Positions 34,513 to 43,689 of a stretch of DNA of 64,000 nt are shown here, piece after piece. The stretch spans positions 1 through 64,000 of the forward strand of contig JAQYMQ010000002.1 in assembly GCA_028872475.1 (NCBI GenBank), in the 5' to 3' direction. Made by a program: the position numbers and the translations under genes. Within the stretch, counting starts at the first letter, position 1. Each line of letters opens with the position of its first letter. Under the pieces are notes generated by a model. The model was not told the origin of the DNA, did no database searches, and was given only the letters and a program-made list of their open reading frames with translations. The DNA is from Eubacteriales bacterium. Lineage in GTDB: Bacteria; Bacillota; Clostridia; Peptostreptococcales; Anaerovoracaceae.

Positions 34513-35655
34513 CTATAAATAACTTGATGGGTTTACAGTTGAACCATTAATTCTTATTTCAAAGTGTAAATGCGGACCTGTAGACATGCCTGTAGAACCA
34601 ACATATCCTATAACCTGACCAGCCTTAACCATTTGTCCTTTGCTACAATTAAATCCATTTAAGTGAGCATATACCGTAGAAAAACCACCGCCATGATCAA
34701 CAATTATATAGTTACCTGCATATTGAGCATAACTTATTCTCTCAAGAATTCGTCCATCTTTTGCAGCAACTACAGGAGTACCTTTTGGAGCAGGAAAGTC
34801 TATCCCTGTATGAAAGTCAGAATAAGGTCTACCATTTAACATAAATGACCTTGGTCCATAATATGAACTTACAGTTCTATGTCCTGGAACAGGATGTACA
34901 AATCCCCCTGCAGAAGGCTTTACCGCGTCAGCAGAAGTACTACTAGATGAACTGTTAATCTGTGATTTAATTATATCCGACTGCCTTCTCATCGCTGTCA
35001 TACTATCTAATAATTTTTGATTTTCTTTAGATAATTTTTCTTTTGATACATTTAATGCATCTTTACTATCAGAATACTTATCAATAGCTGAATTTAAAGC
35101 ATCTTGTTTCTTTTCTAATGAAGCAGCCATATCCTTAACAAGCTTTTGCTCTTTTTCTATGTCTTCATAAGCAGTCTTCAAATCAAGTACTATTTTTTTG
35201 TCATTTTCATATACAAATTTTACTGCTTTATAATTATATAAAACTTCAGAAACATCATCCGAGCTTAACATTAAATCGATAAAGCTTACATTACCGCTCA
35301 TATACATGTTTTTTAATCTATCTTTCAATCCCTGATTACTAATATCAAGTTTAGATTTCTTCTCTTGTAATTTTTCAGTAGCGTCTTGATATTTCTTTTG
35401 AGCAGCAGATATATCTTTCTCTAGCAAATCAATATCTTTATTAGCAGCATCAATCTTTTTATTTAAACTATTTACTTCACTATTAATCTTATTTGTTTTA
35501 AACTTATTCTGGTTTAATTTTTGTTGTGCATTTTGTATTTTTTTATCTAGCTCACTTTTTGTGATGGCATTAACGTCAACCACGCTAAAAAATGTTCCAC
35601 AAATTACAGCAAAACACAACAATAATGCAAAAAGTCTTTTAGATGATTTTAACAT
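34513..35655 (-). CDS. Secreted M23-family peptidoglycan endopeptidase with coiled coil
   Basis: A 380-aa exported protein. The signal peptide (1-30, ending DVNA) is followed by a long coiled coil (about 32-245, heptad-rich K/E/L), a Ser-rich linker (SSSSSTSAD) and an M23/LytM domain (about 262-378). Zinc ligands are visible: His and Asp in FHTGIDFPAP, and the His of AHLNG and GPHLHFEIRI. All catalytic residues are present, so it is probably an active hydrolase, resembling EnvC-type division or CwlO-type elongation enzymes in layout. It has a single-gene unit with its own terminator. Confidence 0.9.
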   Translation of the reverse strand: MLKSSKRLFALLLCFAVICGTFFSVVDVNAITKSELDKKIQNAQQKLNQNKFKTNKINSEVNSLNKKIDAANKDIDLLEKDISAAQKKYQDATEKLQEKKSKLDISNQGLKDRLKNMYMSGNVSFIDLMLSSDDVSEVLYNYKAVKFVYENDKKIVLDLKTAYEDIEKEQKLVKDMAASLEKKQDALNSAIDKYSDSKDALNVSKEKLSKENQKLLDSMTAMRRQSDIIKSQINSSSSSTSADAVKPSAGGFVHPVPGHRTVSSYYGPRSFMLNGRPYSDFHTGIDFPAPKGTPVVAAKDGRILERISYAQYAGNYIIVDHGGGFSTVYAHLNGFNCSKGQMVKAGQVIGYVGSTGMSTGPHLHFEIRINGSTVNPSSYL

Positions 35656-35691
35656 AGTACACCTCTTTTTAATTTACAAATATACACATAT

Positions 35692-35700
35692 AGTTTACCA
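35692..35700 (-). promoter_or_regulatory. Candidate extended -10 promoter of the M23 gene
   Basis: TGGTAAACT on the minus strand, 37 nt before the start codon. The -35 is weak. Confidence 0.45.
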
Positions 35701-35811
35701 TATCACAAGAAGGATAATTAGTATTTTTGTTTAAATTTCAATATATTTTAAGGTTTTCAATATAAATTTTTATCGATAATAAAAAAAATAATCTATATAT
35801 TGTATTTTTTA

Positions 35812-35839
35812 TTGATTTTAAAACTATATATGCTATTGT
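35812..35839 (+). promoter_or_regulatory. Promoter of the plus-strand acetyltransferase
   Basis: TTGATT (35812-35817), a 16-bp spacer ending TGC, and TATTGT (35834-35839). An AAGGAGA ribosome-binding site follows. Confidence 0.55.
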
Positions 35840-35865
35840 ATATTTAAGATAAGGAGATAATATTT

Positions 35866-36309
35866 ATGAATAATTTTACTATTAACAAAATTAATTTTGA
35901 CGACAAACAATATTTTATCCATTCTAGTATTGAATTTTACAATTCCCCTGCCGTTTTACACGACATTGATACAAAATATCATGAAGATACCTTTGATGAA
36001 TTAATGAACTATAGTAAATATATAGATTGCTACATATTCAAAGTTGACAAAACTTATGCAGGATATGCCTTACTAAATAAAACCTATTCCAGAGAAGCTG
36101 GCGGTATAGTCATATGGATTGAAGAACTTTTTGTTGAAAAAGAATTTCGTTCAAAGAAAATTGGAAGTGAATTTTTAAGATGGTTAGAAAATAATATACC
36201 TGCAAAGAGATATAGATTAGAAGTAGAGAAAGATAATATTAAAGCAATATCTTTGTACAAACATCTCGGTTATACGCAACTCCCTTATTTACAGTTAATA
36301 AAAGAATGA
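35866..36309 (+). CDS. GNAT-family N-acetyltransferase
   Basis: A 147-aa acetyltransferase. IEELFVEKEFRSKKIGSEFLRWLE contains the acetyl-CoA-binding R/K-x-x-G region, and LEVEKDNIKAISLYKHLGY is the usual C-terminal motif B. Its substrate is unknown. AAGGAGATAATATTT before the ATG is a strong ribosome-binding site. It is divergent from the M23 gene and is followed 75 bp later by the formyl-THF cyclo-ligase gene, with which it may be co-transcribed. Confidence 0.82.
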   Translation: MNNFTINKINFDDKQYFIHSSIEFYNSPAVLHDIDTKYHEDTFDELMNYSKYIDCYIFKVDKTYAGYALLNKTYSREAGGIVIWIEELFVEKEFRSKKIGSEFLRWLENNIPAKRYRLEVEKDNIKAISLYKHLGYTQLPYLQLIKE

Positions 36310-36384
36310 CAATTTTATCTGAATCGTAAATAGAATTATTACATATAATTGCACTGCTATAGAAATGACATAGAAAGAGGAACC

Positions 36385-36957
36385 ATGAAATCAGAAAAAG
36401 AGAATCTACGAAAACAAGTTTTAGATATTAGAAAAGGACTTAATAAAAGTGAAGTATCAGAAAAATCATCATTAATTTGTTCTAAATTAGTTAATTATAT
36501 AAATAGTAACAATATTAAGACAATCTGTTCATATATGCCTATAAATAACGAAGTTGATGTCACTCCCCTATTGCAAGTAGAAAACGTAACATTATTTTTA
36601 CCTAAGATTAAAAATAATACTATGGAGTTCTACGAATATCAGAAAAAAGAAAGTCTAGCTTTAAGCAAGTTTGGTATATTAGAACCAATTAATGAAGAAA
36701 GTATGTTTAACACTAACTACAATAATGACAAAACGCTTATAATTGTACCCGGTAACGTTTGGTCAGTGGATGGATATCGAATAGGTTATGGCGGAGGATA
36801 TTACGATAGGTTCTTACCTTTATATAGTAAATGTCACACTGTAGGTGTTGCATATGATTTCCAAGTATATAATCATATACCTAAACAAGATCATGACCAA
36901 AAAATATCTACAATCATAACAGAAACAAAGGCATTATATAATAGCTTAAATTTATAG
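36385..36957 (+). CDS. 5-Formyltetrahydrofolate cyclo-ligase
   Basis: A 190-aa MTHFS/YgfA-family enzyme that rescues 5-formyl-THF to methenyl-THF with ATP. The C-terminal IGYGGGYYDRFL is the family signature, and LRKQVLDIRKGL near the N-terminus is the typical opening. The frame stays open 36 nt upstream to a TTG, but the ATG at 36385 has an AGAAAGAGGA site and starts the homologous region. It complements the nearby folC, folD and fhs genes in C1 metabolism. A strong terminator follows. Confidence 0.93.
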   Translation: MKSEKENLRKQVLDIRKGLNKSEVSEKSSLICSKLVNYINSNNIKTICSYMPINNEVDVTPLLQVENVTLFLPKIKNNTMEFYEYQKKESLALSKFGILEPINEESMFNTNYNNDKTLIIVPGNVWSVDGYRIGYGGGYYDRFLPLYSKCHTVGVAYDFQVYNHIPKQDHDQKISTIITETKALYNSLNL

Positions 36958-36970
36958 GAACCTTATAATA

Positions 36971-37011
36971 AAAAATAGGACAATTCGATTCATTCGATTT
37001 GTCCTATTTTT
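36971..37011. terminator. Bidirectional terminator between cyclo-ligase gene and tRNA-Leu
   Basis: A 13-bp stem (36971-36983 with 36999-37011) extended by an inner TCGA/TCGA pair, with T-runs on both strands. It ends the plus-strand gene and the minus-strand tRNA-Leu transcript. Confidence 0.92.
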
Positions 37012-37013
37012 AT

Positions 37014-37099
37014 TGGTGCGACTGGTGGGACTTGAACCCACACAAGGGATCCTTACTACCCCCTCAAGATAGCGCGTCTGCCTATTCCGCCACAGTCGC
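37014..37099 (-). tRNA. tRNA-Leu(GAG)
   Basis: A class II tRNA of 86 nt including an encoded CCA. Acceptor GCGACTG/CAGTCGC, anticodon stem CTATC/GGTAG with loop TTGAGGG (anticodon GAG), a long variable arm, and T-arm GTGGGTTCAAGTCCCAC. It begins 4 bp after the stop of the solute-binding-protein gene, and I see no promoter between them. Confidence 0.95.
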
Positions 37100-37103
37100 A
37101 CAA

Positions 37104-38810
37104 CTATTTATCTTTATTTTCATCTTCAGTAGTCTTATTAAGGTCATATTCACAATACCAAGTTTCAATACCTTTATAAATATTAGATATTGTTGAGTTT
37201 ATATCTCCTCTTATGACAGGTGATTTTACAATACCATATTTTTTATAACCAATACAATATATACTTCTATTTTTTTCTATTTCATCATTGATAGCTTGTA
37301 CATATTGTCTACATTTTTTTATATCTGTCTCAGAATTAAATTTGTCTAGATTTTCATCTATTTTTTTATTATTGATATTAGCAATATTGTTTTCTCCACG
37401 CGAATAAAAATATTCAGTAATATCCATTTTTTCTCCCAAACTAATACCACCGATACAAATATCAAAATTCTTATTCTTTAAGTTGTTTAAGTAAACATCT
37501 TTGCTTACCGATACAATATTAATATCCACACCAATAGAATTGAAGTCCTTTTTTATCCTATCTGCAACTTCTAACCTATTAAAATTATCATTAGCAACTA
37601 ATAAGTTTAATCTGGATGAAATTTTCTTATCACTCTTTTTATCTTTCTTGTCAACAACACCATCGCCATCCAGGTCTTTATATCCAGCTTTTTTTAAATC
37701 TTTTTTTGCCACCGCAAGATCATACTCACTAGTTCTCTTCGTTTTATCTGATGTCATATATCCTTTTTTAAATATACCCGCCGTACCCTTAATTGTTTCG
37801 GCATAATCATCATTAATAATGCTATCAATATCTATAGCATTAGCTATTGCTGACCTAAAATTATAATCTTTAAGAAATTCATTATTATTATTAAACCAAA
37901 TAATCTCCACATCATTACTTACAATAGACTTAACTTCAGCATCTTTATTGCGTAAATTTGATTTTATATTTATATCTTCTGTATATAAAACTGAAATACC
38001 ACTTGTTTCGACTAACTTAACATTATTCTCATATCCATTAGTAATATTTACTTCAATACTATTCTTAGCTTTACCTTCATGATATGCATCAAAAGGTTCC
38101 AATTTCAAACCCTTACTTTCATTAAAAGATTTGATCACATATCGCCCTGTGCCAGCAACTTTAAGTTTAATATCACTATTTATACCATCACGAAAAGAAC
38201 TGTTATTTCCAAAACCTAAAACTGGAAATGTCAAGGACGTTAAATTTACTTTTTTATCTAGGAACTCAACTTTTAACTCACTACCTGATCCAGAAATGCT
38301 TTTTATACCACTAACTCTATCAAAATATAAAGAATTGTTTGCAGAATTTTTTATTGCCTTAAAAGTGTTAACAACGTCCTCTGCTGTAATATTTTCATTA
38401 TTATGATCTTTCATATTCTTAAGTTTAATGTTTAAAGTTGTACCATCTAACGTGTAGCTATCTACCATTAATGGTTGTGGTGTCATATTTTCGTCAAGAG
38501 TAAATAATGAGTCAAATATCAACGGAGTTATCTGATAAACTCCCTTATCATGCGAAACTATAGGATTAAGAGTTCTAACATTATCTATCGCTAAAATAAC
38601 TTCTTGTTTAACATTTTTTTCCTTATTATCATCATCAAAAATATTAGTATCAAAATTATCAGATAGAAATAACTTGTAAGCCCCTATTAATATAACAACA
38701 AATATAGCCATAAAAATAATCTGATTTTTTTTATCAGCACGCAAAAATGAAATCAGTCTATTTCTAACAACATCTATGTACTTTTTAAAATTAATATCTT
38801 TAAACTTCAT
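37104..38810 (-). CDS. Membrane-anchored family 5 solute-binding protein
   Basis: A 568-aa protein of the oligopeptide/nickel-binding (SBP_bac_5) family. ITAEDVVNTFKAIKN, GTGRYVIKSF and NFRSAIANAIDIDSII are family blocks. It lacks a lipobox. Instead, a single hydrophobic segment (about 32-49, IIFMAIFVVILIGAYKLF) after a basic N-terminus should anchor it, with the binding domain outside. DLDGDGVVDKKD near residue 380 is an EF-hand-like calcium loop. No permease or ATPase gene is near, so it is an orphan binding protein; it could recruit a distant transporter or act as a sensor. GGTGA precedes the ATG. Confidence 0.85.
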   Translation of the reverse strand: MKFKDINFKKYIDVVRNRLISFLRADKKNQIIFMAIFVVILIGAYKLFLSDNFDTNIFDDDNKEKNVKQEVILAIDNVRTLNPIVSHDKGVYQITPLIFDSLFTLDENMTPQPLMVDSYTLDGTTLNIKLKNMKDHNNENITAEDVVNTFKAIKNSANNSLYFDRVSGIKSISGSGSELKVEFLDKKVNLTSLTFPVLGFGNNSSFRDGINSDIKLKVAGTGRYVIKSFNESKGLKLEPFDAYHEGKAKNSIEVNITNGYENNVKLVETSGISVLYTEDINIKSNLRNKDAEVKSIVSNDVEIIWFNNNNEFLKDYNFRSAIANAIDIDSIINDDYAETIKGTAGIFKKGYMTSDKTKRTSEYDLAVAKKDLKKAGYKDLDGDGVVDKKDKKSDKKISSRLNLLVANDNFNRLEVADRIKKDFNSIGVDINIVSVSKDVYLNNLKNKNFDICIGGISLGEKMDITEYFYSRGENNIANINNKKIDENLDKFNSETDIKKCRQYVQAINDEIEKNRSIYCIGYKKYGIVKSPVIRGDINSTISNIYKGIETWYCEYDLNKTTEDENKDK

Positions 38811-38895
38811 ATTTATTTCACCAATATTGTTTAAAATTCATTTAAATATAGCATAAATTGTTATTGTAATATTTATCTAAACAACTACATCGTTA

Positions 38896-38904
38896 AGTAT
38901 ACCA
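38896..38904 (-). promoter_or_regulatory. Extended -10 promoter of the solute-binding-protein gene
   Basis: TGGTATACT on the minus strand about 85 nt before the start codon, lying just downstream of the tRNA-Cys terminator. Confidence 0.5.
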
Positions 38905-38920
38905 TAATATATTTTTCTTT

Positions 38921-38953
38921 AAAATAAAAAAGACCACACCTACTGGTACAGTC
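38921..38953 (-). terminator. Terminator of tRNA-Cys
   Basis: A 9-bp stem with three G-U pairs and an AGTA loop (38932-38953) followed on the minus strand by TTTTTTATTTT, 5 nt after the tRNA end. Confidence 0.8.
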
Positions 38954-38958
38954 CTTAA

Positions 38959-39033
38959 TGGAGGCGACACCCAGATTCGAACTGGGGAATAAAAGTTTTG
39001 CAGACTTCTGCCTTACCACTTGGCTATGTCGCC
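38959..39033 (-). tRNA. tRNA-Cys(GCA)
   Basis: A 75-nt cloverleaf with encoded CCA: acceptor GGCGACA/TGTCGCC, anticodon loop CTGCAAA (GCA), T-arm CCCAGTTCGAATCTGGG. It has its own promoter and terminator. Confidence 0.96.
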
Positions 39034-39060
39034 ATATCTCTACTTGAGATTACTTTAGTT

Positions 39061-39089
39061 ATTCTAATACATTTTAGCTTGTATGTCAA
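39061..39089 (-). promoter_or_regulatory. tRNA-Cys promoter
   Basis: Consensus TTGACA (39084-39089), a 17-bp spacer and TAGAAT (39061-39066). Confidence 0.85.
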
Positions 39090-39094
39090 TAAAT

Positions 39095-39132
39095 AAAAAA
39101 TCAAAGCGAAATATTTTTCACTTTGATTTTTT
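39095..39132 (-). terminator. Terminator of the small lipoprotein gene
   Basis: A 12-bp stem (AAAAAATCAAAG/CTTTGATTTTTT) with an inner GAAA/TTTC helix and T-runs on both sides, 37 nt past the lipoprotein stop. Confidence 0.88.
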
Positions 39133-39169
39133 TCTTACTGCATTATTAATATTGTAATATTATTATTAT

Positions 39170-39580
39170 TTATTTCTTTGATGGTAGAACAGTGCCACTT
39201 GACCAAGCATAGTAAATTAATTTATTTCCATCTTTTTTGAAGGTAACCATCACACTCTTATCTTTTTCAGCAAACCATGCATAAGTTAAATATGTAACTT
39301 TATTATATTCTGTATCACACTTTTTAAAATATGCACCTTCTTCACCGAAGATTTTCACAAGATCTTCATAAGTCCTTTCCTTGCCGTCAAAATTTTTTTC
39401 ATGTAATTCATCCACACCTTTTTGTATCTGTTCTACAGACATTAAAGGATAATCTTTAGGCACTGCTTTAAGATCTACTGTATCAGTATCAATAGTATAT
39501 TTTGCACTACCACCACCTCCGCAAGCAGCTAAAGGAATAACAAATATGCAAGCTAATAAGATAACTAATATTTTTTTCAT
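39170..39580 (-). CDS. Small lipoprotein of unknown function
   Basis: A 136-aa predicted lipoprotein. MKKILVILLACIFVIPLAAC is a signal peptide ending in a lipobox (LAAC), followed by a Gly-rich linker. The mature domain of about 110 residues has no motif I recognise; an aromatic segment (VTYLTYAWFAEKDKSVMVTF) suggests a small beta-rich fold of the SmpA/BLIP kind, which is a guess. The open frame extends 21 nt upstream, but GAGAGGAG lies in that stretch and points to the ATG at 39578-39580. It stands alone between terminators. Confidence 0.8.
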   Translation of the reverse strand: MKKILVILLACIFVIPLAACGGGGSAKYTIDTDTVDLKAVPKDYPLMSVEQIQKGVDELHEKNFDGKERTYEDLVKIFGEEGAYFKKCDTEYNKVTYLTYAWFAEKDKSVMVTFKKDGNKLIYYAWSSGTVLPSKK

Positions 39581-39693
39581 AATAATCTCCTCTCTATTCA
39601 TTTAAACTAAAATATTTTGTGTCATTACGTCGCTACTTTCTAATTAATATAATTATATCAAAAAAACATAAATATTTATATAAAAGTATATTG

Positions 39694-39741
39694 TTAAAAA
39701 TAAAATCGGTATAACTGATAATACTACCAACTATACCGATT
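39694..39741 (-). terminator. Terminator of the rpsB-tsf operon
   Basis: A 10-bp perfect stem (AATCGGTATA/TATACCGATT, 39704-39713 with 39732-39741) followed on the minus strand by TTTATTTTTA, 40 nt past the tsf stop. Confidence 0.85.
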
Positions 39742-39781
39742 ATTTTTAGTTTATATGAGCAATTCTAATAAATATGAATCA

Positions 39782-40708
39782 CTATTTTGCAGCTGCCGCA
39801 GCCTGTTGTGCTGCAACTTCAGCAGCAAAGTCTTCCTGTTTCTTTTCGATACCTTCGCCAACTTCATATCTAGTCATAGATGCTACAGCGATTGATTTGC
39901 CAACTTCCTTAGCAACTTCTTCAACATACTGAGCTACAGTTAAATCTCCATTCTTAACGAATTTTTGTTCAACAAGACAAACTTCCTTAATTTCTTTCTT
40001 GATTTTACCTGCTACAATTTTATCTACCATAGCTTCAGGCTTACCTTCATTAAGAACTTGCTGTCTTAAAATTTCTGTCTCATGTGCAATATATTCTGGA
40101 TCTACACCATCTTCATTTAAGAATTTTGGATTCATTGAAGCAACCTGCATAGCAACGTCTTTACCAACAACCGATACTGCTTCCTTATCTGCTTCAGTCT
40201 GAAGTCCAACTACAACGCCAATCATGCCGTTTGAATGAATATATCCTCTATAAACAACTCCGTCTTCGTTGAATTTTTCAAATCTTCTAATTGTTAGATT
40301 TTCACCGATTGTAGCAATCTTGTTTGTAAGTTCTTCTCCAACTGTATTTTCATCACTGTATTTTACAGCCTTTAATTCTTCAATATCTTTAACATCATTT
40401 GCTAAAACTATTTCTGCAATTTTTTCAACAAATGTAACAAACTCTTCATTCTTAGAAACGAAATCTGTTTCAGAGTTTACTTCCACTAAAGCTGCCGCTC
40501 CAGCATCTTCAGAATATGCGATTCTTACTAATCCCATAGCTGCAATTCGGTCAGATTTCTTAGCTGCCTTTGAAAGTCCTTTTTCTCTTAAAACTTCAAC
40601 CGCTTTATCAATGTTACCATCAGTTTCAACTAGAGCTTTTTTGCAATCCATCATTCCTGCTCCAGTCATTTCTCTTAATTCTTTTACTAGTGCTGCTGTA
40701 ACTGCCAT
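39782..40708 (-). CDS. tsf: Elongation factor Ts
   Basis: A 308-aa EF-Ts. The N-terminal UBA-like domain (VKELREMTGAGMMDCKKALVE) and the core TDFVSKNEEFV and HSNGMIGVVV-like blocks are diagnostic. It recycles EF-Tu-GDP. The C-terminus ends in an Ala-rich tail (AAEVAAQQAAAAAK). The ATG shares one base with the rpsB stop (TAATG), so translation is coupled. Confidence 0.97.
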   Translation of the reverse strand: MAVTAALVKELREMTGAGMMDCKKALVETDGNIDKAVEVLREKGLSKAAKKSDRIAAMGLVRIAYSEDAGAAALVEVNSETDFVSKNEEFVTFVEKIAEIVLANDVKDIEELKAVKYSDENTVGEELTNKIATIGENLTIRRFEKFNEDGVVYRGYIHSNGMIGVVVGLQTEADKEAVSVVGKDVAMQVASMNPKFLNEDGVDPEYIAHETEILRQQVLNEGKPEAMVDKIVAGKIKKEIKEVCLVEQKFVKNGDLTVAQYVEEVAKEVGKSIAVASMTRYEVGEGIEKKQEDFAAEVAAQQAAAAAK

Positions 40709-41442
40709 TATTCTGCCTCACTTTCTGTTTCAACTTCTACTGAACCTTCGTTAAAGCTTTCGCCCTGTTTTCCTTCAATGATAGCATCTGCCATAGTACC
40801 AGCAATTAATTTTACCGCTCTAATAGCATCATCATTACCTGGGATAACAAAATCTAATTCATCCGGATCACAGTTTGTATCAGCAATACCGATAACTGTA
40901 ATACCAAGAGTTCTAGCTTCCTTAACTGCGATTTTTTCTTTCTTAGGATCAACAACGAAAATTGCTGCTGGCATTTTATCCATATCCTTAATACCACCTA
41001 AGAATTTTTCTAGTCTTTCATATTCTCTTTCAAGAAGTAATACTTCCTTTTTGCTTAACTTTTCAAAAGTACCATTTTCAGACATTTCTTTAATTTCATT
41101 TAATCTAGCAATTCTTGTAGAAATAGTCTTCCAGTTTGTTAGCATTCCGCCTAACCATCTCTGGTTTACGAAGTACATGTCGCATCTTAGAGCTTCTTCC
41201 TTAATAACACTCTGAGCCTGCTTTTTAGTTCCTACGAATAGAATATTTTCGCCTGCTTCACTGATTTTTCTCACATAGTTGTACGCATCGTCAACACTGT
41301 GAAGAGTCTTCTGTAGGTCGATAATATATATGCCATTTCTTTCTGCAAAGATATATGGCTTCATTTTAGGGTTCCATCTTCTTGTTTGGTGTCCAAAATG
41401 TACACCTGCTTCTAAAAGCTGTTTAATTGATACTACTGACAT
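40708..41442 (-). CDS. rpsB: 30S ribosomal protein S2
   Basis: A 244-aa S2. [27 protein letters not shown]... is the standard N-terminus, and [18 protein letters not shown] and [19 protein letters not shown] are conserved. The frame is open 87 nt upstream through the leader, but AAGGAGG directly precedes the ATG at 41440-41442. The C-terminus is acidic (EVETESEAE). It forms an operon with tsf; the leader is about 155 nt and structured. Confidence 0.97.
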   Translation of the reverse strand: MSVVSIKQLLEAGVHFGHQTRRWNPKMKPYIFAERNGIYIIDLQKTLHSVDDAYNYVRKISEAGENILFVGTKKQAQSVIKEEALRCDMYFVNQRWLGGMLTNWKTISTRIARLNEIKEMSENGTFEKLSKKEVLLLEREYERLEKFLGGIKDMDKMPAAIFVVDPKKEKIAVKEARTLGITVIGIADTNCDPDELDFVIPGNDDAIRAVKLIAGTMADAIIEGKQGESFNEGSVEVETESEAE

Positions 41443-41500
41443 TTTCTCCTCCTTGGTTTTGTCACATCCACAATGCTTATCCAGTAAAGAGAACCTAGTT

Positions 41501-41525
41501 ATAGAGAAACTAATATTTTCTCTAT
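41501..41525 (-). promoter_or_regulatory. Hairpin in the rpsB leader
   Basis: A perfect 9-bp stem (ATAGAGAAA/TTTCTCTAT) with a 7-nt loop lies in the leader, flanked by a GGGTGGTGCC segment. It could be part of an S2 autoregulatory structure; this is inference. Confidence 0.5.
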
Positions 41526-41602
41526 GCAAGGCACCACCCTTTTCCTAACATCGTGTGTCAAATAACTTAAAATACCTAACGACTGTAAAAACAATCCATA
41601 TA

Positions 41603-41631
41603 ATATTACAATAAATATGTTTATATTTCAA
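41603..41631 (-). promoter_or_regulatory. rpsB-tsf promoter
   Basis: TTGAAA (41626-41631), a 17-bp spacer and TAATAT (41603-41608) on the minus strand. Confidence 0.55.
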
Positions 41632-41749
41632 GATTTATTAGCATATTTTTTAAAAATACTAATAATTTTTATTCAGCTATATTTCAAGTTTTATTAACAC
41701 AATTTGAAAAATTATTAAGCCTTACACATATATTTATGACAACAAAATA

Positions 41750-41775
41750 TATGTTAGCTATCACTTATGTTAGCT
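41750..41775. repeat. Paired direct repeat upstream of the ABC exporter; rest of gap 41632-41961 empty
   Basis: TATGTTAGCT occurs at 41750-41759 and 41766-41775, 16 bp apart start to start. It may be an operator for the plus-strand exporter genes. No other gene or RNA is seen in this AT-rich divergent gap, and no clear plus-strand promoter. Confidence 0.45.
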
Positions 41776-41961
41776 TTGTAACACAATAATAAGCATTACC
41801 TCACTATATATTCAATAAACCCATTATTACAATAATGTATTCAGCATATATATCTTATTCTATCTAATAGACATCATCCCTTTATTATGATAAACTCAAC
41901 GATAGCAATCACTAACTCTACTAAACAAATTAAAATAAAATACAGGAGAAATAAATTTATT

Positions 41962-43689
41962 ATGATTGACAAAAGACTTATCAACAATGTTAAGGGTAGT
42001 AAAAAATATATATTTGCCAATGTATTTTTTCAATGGATTTCATTAATAGCCAATATATTTATGCTATATTCCATAACAAATCTTATAGGCAAACTCTACG
42101 AAAATACATTTATTCAAAACGATATCTATATTACAGCTATTGTATGTATGGCCGCATTAATTGTCAGAATAGTATGTTCTATGCTCAATACCAAAATGAG
42201 TTATCTATCTTCAAAATCTGTAAAAATTACATTAAGAAATCAAATATATAAAAAATTATTAAAACTTGGCAGCAGCTATAAAAACGATGTAAATACTTCT
42301 GAAATAGTACAGGTTGCCGTAGAAGGTGTAGAACAACTCGAAACATATTTCGGATCATATCTTCCACAATTTTTTTACGCTATGCTTGCCCCAATTACAT
42401 TATTCTGTATTTTAGCACCCATAAATTTAAAGGCTGCTATAGTACTTTTGATATGTGTTCCGTTAATCCCGATTTCTATCGCACTTGTTCAAACTTGGGC
42501 AAAAAAATTATTAAGCAGATATTGGGGACAATACACCGCTTTAGGAGATAATTTTTTAGAAAATTTGCAAGGTTTAACTACACTCAAAATATATCAAGCC
42601 GATGAATATAAACACAGACAAATGAACAATGAAGCAGAAAAATTTCGTCAAATAACTATGAAAGTATTGCGAATGCAACTTAATTCAATAGCTATTATGG
42701 ATCTCGTTGCTTATGGTGGAGCTGCAGCAGGTGTAATCATATCTATATCTCAATTGCAGATTGGCAGTATCAGTTTAAGTGAATGTATATTAATCATCCT
42801 ACTATCAGCGGAATTTTTCCTACCAATGAGACTGTTAGGCTCATTCTTCCATATAGCTATGAACGGTATGGCAGCAAGCAGCAAAATTTTCAAATTGCTC
42901 GATCTTCCGGAATGTACCGATGGTACAGAAAACTACAAGGACGGGAATATAGAATTAAAAAATGTAACATTTAGTTACGATAAACAAAATAACGTTCTTA
43001 ATGACATAAATATAATTATCAAAAAGAATAATCTAACTGCTATAGTAGGCAAGTCAGGATGTGGTAAATCAACAATATCTTCAATCCTAGTTGGTAAAAA
43101 TAAAGATTATAAAGGATTAATAAACATCAACAATATAGAATTATCTTCAATATCAGAACAAAGTCGCATGGCAAATATCACTTATATAGGTCACAATGCA
43201 TATTTATTTAAGGGAACTATTAAAGATAACCTACTTATCGCTAAACCTAACGCCAGCGATGAAGAATTATTAAATGTGCTTAAGCGCGTCAATCTATATG
43301 ATTTTTTAGCACAAGAAAACGGTCTAGAAACACTAGTTTCTGAAAAAGGAAGTAATTTTTCCGGTGGCCAATGCCAGCGTATTGCACTTGCCAGAGCATT
43401 ACTCCACGACAGCGCAGTTTACATTTTCGACGAAGCAACATCAAATATTGATGTCGAAAGCGAAAACGATATTATGGCTGAAATTAAAACTTTAGCTAAA
43501 GATAAAACGATAATCTTAATATCTCATCGACTAGCAAATGTTGTTGATGCTGACAATATATATGTATTAAATAACGGCACTGTTGTTGAAAATGGCAATC
43601 ATTTAGATTTACTAAAAAATAATAGATATTACACTTCTTTATGGAACGCTCAAAAAGAACTTGAAGATTATAGAAAGGAGGCTAAATAA
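41962..43689 (+). CDS. CydD-like ABC exporter half-transporter
   Basis: A 575-aa fused membrane/ATPase protein. About six membrane segments occupy residues 20-310. The ATPase has Walker A GKSGCGKST (about 362), signature FSGGQCQR (about 463), Walker B IFDEATSN and the H-loop ISHR. The segment FLENLQGLTTLKIYQADE resembles CydD subunits of thiol exporters. Substrate is unproven. The frame is open 75 nt upstream, but the only ribosome-binding site (AGGAG) points to the ATG at 41962, with a rather long 13-nt spacing. Its stop overlaps the partner's start (TAATG). Confidence 0.88.
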   Translation: MIDKRLINNVKGSKKYIFANVFFQWISLIANIFMLYSITNLIGKLYENTFIQNDIYITAIVCMAALIVRIVCSMLNTKMSYLSSKSVKITLRNQIYKKLLKLGSSYKNDVNTSEIVQVAVEGVEQLETYFGSYLPQFFYAMLAPITLFCILAPINLKAAIVLLICVPLIPISIALVQTWAKKLLSRYWGQYTALGDNFLENLQGLTTLKIYQADEYKHRQMNNEAEKFRQITMKVLRMQLNSIAIMDLVAYGGAAAGVIISISQLQIGSISLSECILIILLSAEFFLPMRLLGSFFHIAMNGMAASSKIFKLLDLPECTDGTENYKDGNIELKNVTFSYDKQNNVLNDINIIIKKNNLTAIVGKSGCGKSTISSILVGKNKDYKGLININNIELSSISEQSRMANITYIGHNAYLFKGTIKDNLLIAKPNASDEELLNVLKRVNLYDFLAQENGLETLVSEKGSNFSGGQCQRIALARALLHDSAVYIFDEATSNIDVESENDIMAEIKTLAKDKTIILISHRLANVVDADNIYVLNNGTVVENGNHLDLLKNNRYYTSLWNAQKELEDYRKEAK

